DNA of 64,000 bases, taken from an uncultured Collinsella sp. GTDB lineage: Bacteria; Actinomycetota; Coriobacteriia; Coriobacteriales; Coriobacteriaceae. Below are positions 62,098 through 64,000 of the stretch, piece by piece. A model generated the notes under the pieces. That model was not told where the DNA came from. It saw only the letters and a list, made by a program, of their open reading frames with translations, and ran no database searches. The stretch lies in the NCBI GenBank assembly GCA_900543025.1, contig UQPP01000005.1, forward strand, positions 1-64,000. The letters run 5' to 3'. A program made the translations under genes and the position numbers. Position 1 is the first letter of the stretch. Each line of letters starts with the position of its first letter.

Positions 62098-63999
62098 ATG
62101 ACACCTCTCGCAAAACGTCTCCCGCGCGAGCTGCGCCGCAATATCGGCAAGTACCTAGGCATCTTTCTTCTTATGTGCGGATGCATTGCCCTCACCTCGG
62201 GCTTTTTGCTCGCGGCGCATTCCATCGGCTGCCTCATCGACGATATGCGCGACGAGTACACGATTGAGGACGGTCGCGTGACCACGGCCTTTGAGGCCAC
62301 TGACGACCAGCTTAAGGCCGCCGAGGACGCGGCCGGCGACGTCGGCGGCGTCACGCTCTACAAGAATTTCTCCATCGACGCCATCATCAAAAAGGCGTCC
62401 GGTGACGACGGCACCAAGCGCACGCTGCGCACCTATGCGCACCGCACCAAGGTCGATATTGCGTCCTACTGCGAAGGCAGGCAGCCCAAGACGGACGACG
62501 AGGTGGCCATCGACCGCGTCTTTGCCGCCAACAACGACCTCACCGTGGGCGATAAGGTCGAGCTTGAGGGCCGCACCTACACCATCTGCGGCATCATGAC
62601 CCAGCCCGATAGCCAGGCGCTGTTCCTCAACAATTCGGACTTTACGGTGAACACCATCACCTATGGCGTGGCCGAGGTCACCGACGCCGGCTTTGCCGCG
62701 CTCGAGGATGCCGGCGGCGCGCCTGCCTACACCTACTCCTTTACCTTTACCGATCGCGACCTCCCCACCGCGGATCGCATCGATGCGGAGCAGGATATGG
62801 TCGAGGCGCTGACCGATGCCGATGCGCGCGTGGACGATCTGGTCGATGCCGATTCCAATCAGGGCATTGGCTATGCGCGCGACGACGTGGACGGCGACTC
62901 CATGATGTGGATGACGCTGCTCGACATCATCATCGTGATCATGGCGTTTGTCTTTGTGGTCCTTACCGACGCCACCATCGAGGAGGAGAGCGCCATCATC
63001 GGCACGCTGCTCGCCAGCGGCTATCGTCGACGCGAGATCGTGCTGCACTACCTTGCGCTTCCCGCCATCGTGGGCGTGGTCGCGGCGCTTTTGGGCACTG
63101 CGCTCGGCGTTGTGTTCTTTACCGAGCCCATGCGTAGCCTCTATTACGGTTCGTACAGCCTGCCGCCCTTCCAGGTGTACTGGAGCTGGGAGATCTTTGT
63201 GAAGTGCGCCGTGGTTCCCGCCGCCGCGCTTATCCTCATCACGCTGGTGGGCCTGCTTCGCAAAATGGGCAAGACGCCGTTGCAGTTCCTTCGTCACGAG
63301 GCGAGCGGCAAATCGGGCACCAAGCGCGGCTTGCAGCTGCCGGAGCGCATGGGTTTTGTTTCCCGCTTCCGCCTGCGTATCTTCCTGCGCAATCTGGGCA
63401 ACTTCGCCACGCTCTTCGTGGGCATTGCATTTGCGTCGCTGCTGCTGCTCTTTGGCCTGGCGATTCTGCCCACGATGACGCACTATGCGGACAACCTCGA
63501 GACAGGCCTGGTCGCCGAGCACCAGTACACGCTCAAGGCGCCGCTGGAGCTCGAGGGTACTGCCGAGGAGCGCGAGCAGTGGTTGGCACTCGAGCGCTTG
63601 CAGTCGGTTGACGGCGCACTCCGCACCGCCGCCCAAGATGCCGATGACGATCTCGACGACGCGGCCGATGCAGCGCAGGCGGCAGCCGATGCCGCGACCG
63701 CATCTCCGTCTGCCGAGAGCCTGGCCGCGGCGCAGGACGCGCTCGCCAAGGTCCAGGACAAGAAGGATGCGCTTTATGCGCGCCTCGATGACCTTGCCGA
63801 TGCCCTCGACTGCGACCGCGACGAGGCTATCGACCTGATCGACAAGGCCTCTAAGATCGACACTGACAACGATGATATCCACCCGGTCAATACGACCGAC
63901 AACGGCGCGGGCGCAATCGCGCAGGCCGAGAAATATGCCGTTTACCAGCTGCAATACGACCGCGGCGATGGTAATGGCGAGGAGACGATTTCCGTCTAC
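62098..63999 (+). CDS. FtsX-like ABC permease, 3' end outside window
   Basis: Open frame of 634 codons running off the window end. N-terminal helix (GIFLLMCGCIALTSGFLLAA, about 19-38), a MacB-like outside domain to about 260, then an FtsX-type membrane core (MMWMTLLDIIIVIMAFVFVV, about 264-283) with more helices to about 395. A second outside region after LRIFLRNLGNFATLFVGIAF (about 425-445) contains a long Ala/Asp-rich coiled-coil (about 500-590). Complete members have ten or so helices in two halves; the second half is cut off. It is coupled with the ATPase gene before it. Confidence 0.92.
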   Translation, partial: MTPLAKRLPRELRRNIGKYLGIFLLMCGCIALTSGFLLAAHSIGCLIDDMRDEYTIEDGRVTTAFEATDDQLKAAEDAAGDVGGVTLYKNFSIDAIIKKASGDDGTKRTLRTYAHRTKVDIASYCEGRQPKTDDEVAIDRVFAANNDLTVGDKVELEGRTYTICGIMTQPDSQALFLNNSDFTVNTITYGVAEVTDAGFAALEDAGGAPAYTYSFTFTDRDLPTADRIDAEQDMVEALTDADARVDDLVDADSNQGIGYARDDVDGDSMMWMTLLDIIIVIMAFVFVVLTDATIEEESAIIGTLLASGYRRREIVLHYLALPAIVGVVAALLGTALGVVFFTEPMRSLYYGSYSLPPFQVYWSWEIFVKCAVVPAAALILITLVGLLRKMGKTPLQFLRHEASGKSGTKRGLQLPERMGFVSRFRLRIFLRNLGNFATLFVGIAFASLLLLFGLAILPTMTHYADNLETGLVAEHQYTLKAPLELEGTAEEREQWLALERLQSVDGALRTAAQDADDDLDDAADAAQAAADAATASPSAESLAAAQDALAKVQDKKDALYARLDDLADALDCDRDEAIDLIDKASKIDTDNDDIHPVNTTDNGAGAIAQAEKYAVYQLQYDRGDGNGEETISVY

Positions 64000-64000
64000 G

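Overview
The window reads as chromosomal DNA of a Gram-positive, GC-rich, anaerobic gut bacterium of the class Coriobacteriia, most likely Collinsella or a close relative. This is inferred from gene content (electron-bifurcating NfnAB, an Ech-type hydrogenase, class B sortase, a giant LPxTG protein with FctA/Cna-B-like repeats, PyrR-type control of carAB) and from the many intergenic palindromes. No rRNA is present to settle it. All positions and alignments were made by eye; no database search was run.

Layout. 0-2.7 kb: truncated ABC exporter and a membrane protein. 2.7-7.6 kb: carAB behind a PyrR-binding leader. 7.6-8.0 kb: three long hairpins. 8.0-10.1 kb: purE, class B sortase, MoaE-like protein. 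10.1-15.2 kb: CmpB-type membrane protein (minus) and purF, purM, purN. 15.4-21.8 kb: orphan PTS IIA, PrsA-like foldase, YqeY, polar amino-acid ABC transporter, cytidylate-kinase-like protein. 21.9-29.7 kb, mostly minus: nfnB-nfnA, pth, a nuclease-like hypothetical gene between two palindromes, prs, glmU. 29.8-33.1 kb: ECF transporter (T, fused double ATPase, S). 33.6-38.9 kb: exonuclease III, sirtuin, a FolP-FolK fusion, a degenerate biotin-ligase-like protein, coaX. 39.0-41.7 kb: initiator tRNA, a four-unit hairpin array, an OYE/FAD enoate-reductase-type enzyme. 42.1-48.4 kb: HTH protein and an Ech hydrogenase operon whose first gene fuses EchA and EchB. 49.1-55.4 kb: a 2095-residue cell-wall-anchored protein. 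56.0-64.0 kb: a DesK-type two-component pair, divergent from an ABC-2 transporter, then a MacB/FtsX-type transporter cut by the window end.

How it fits together. Nucleotide synthesis is dense: carbamoyl phosphate, PRPP (prs), purE/F/M/N and folate cofactors. NfnAB and Ech link NADH, NADPH, ferredoxin and H2, as expected of a fermenter. Sortase and the surface protein belong to cell-wall display, although they lie 40 kb apart.

The least explained content is between genes. At least five groups of inverted-repeat elements occur: paired hairpins sharing a core but with different perfect arms (7.6-7.9 kb); GGGACAG hairpins (13.3, 15.9, 17.9, 21.1, 24.3-24.5 kb); two ~205 bp palindromes around the nuclease-like gene (25.2 and 26.8 kb); an 81-bp-period array (39.2-39.5 kb); and 150-168 bp nested palindromes of two arm types, always paired, at 33, 48 and 55 kb. 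A further palindrome lies in frame inside the ECF ATPase gene.
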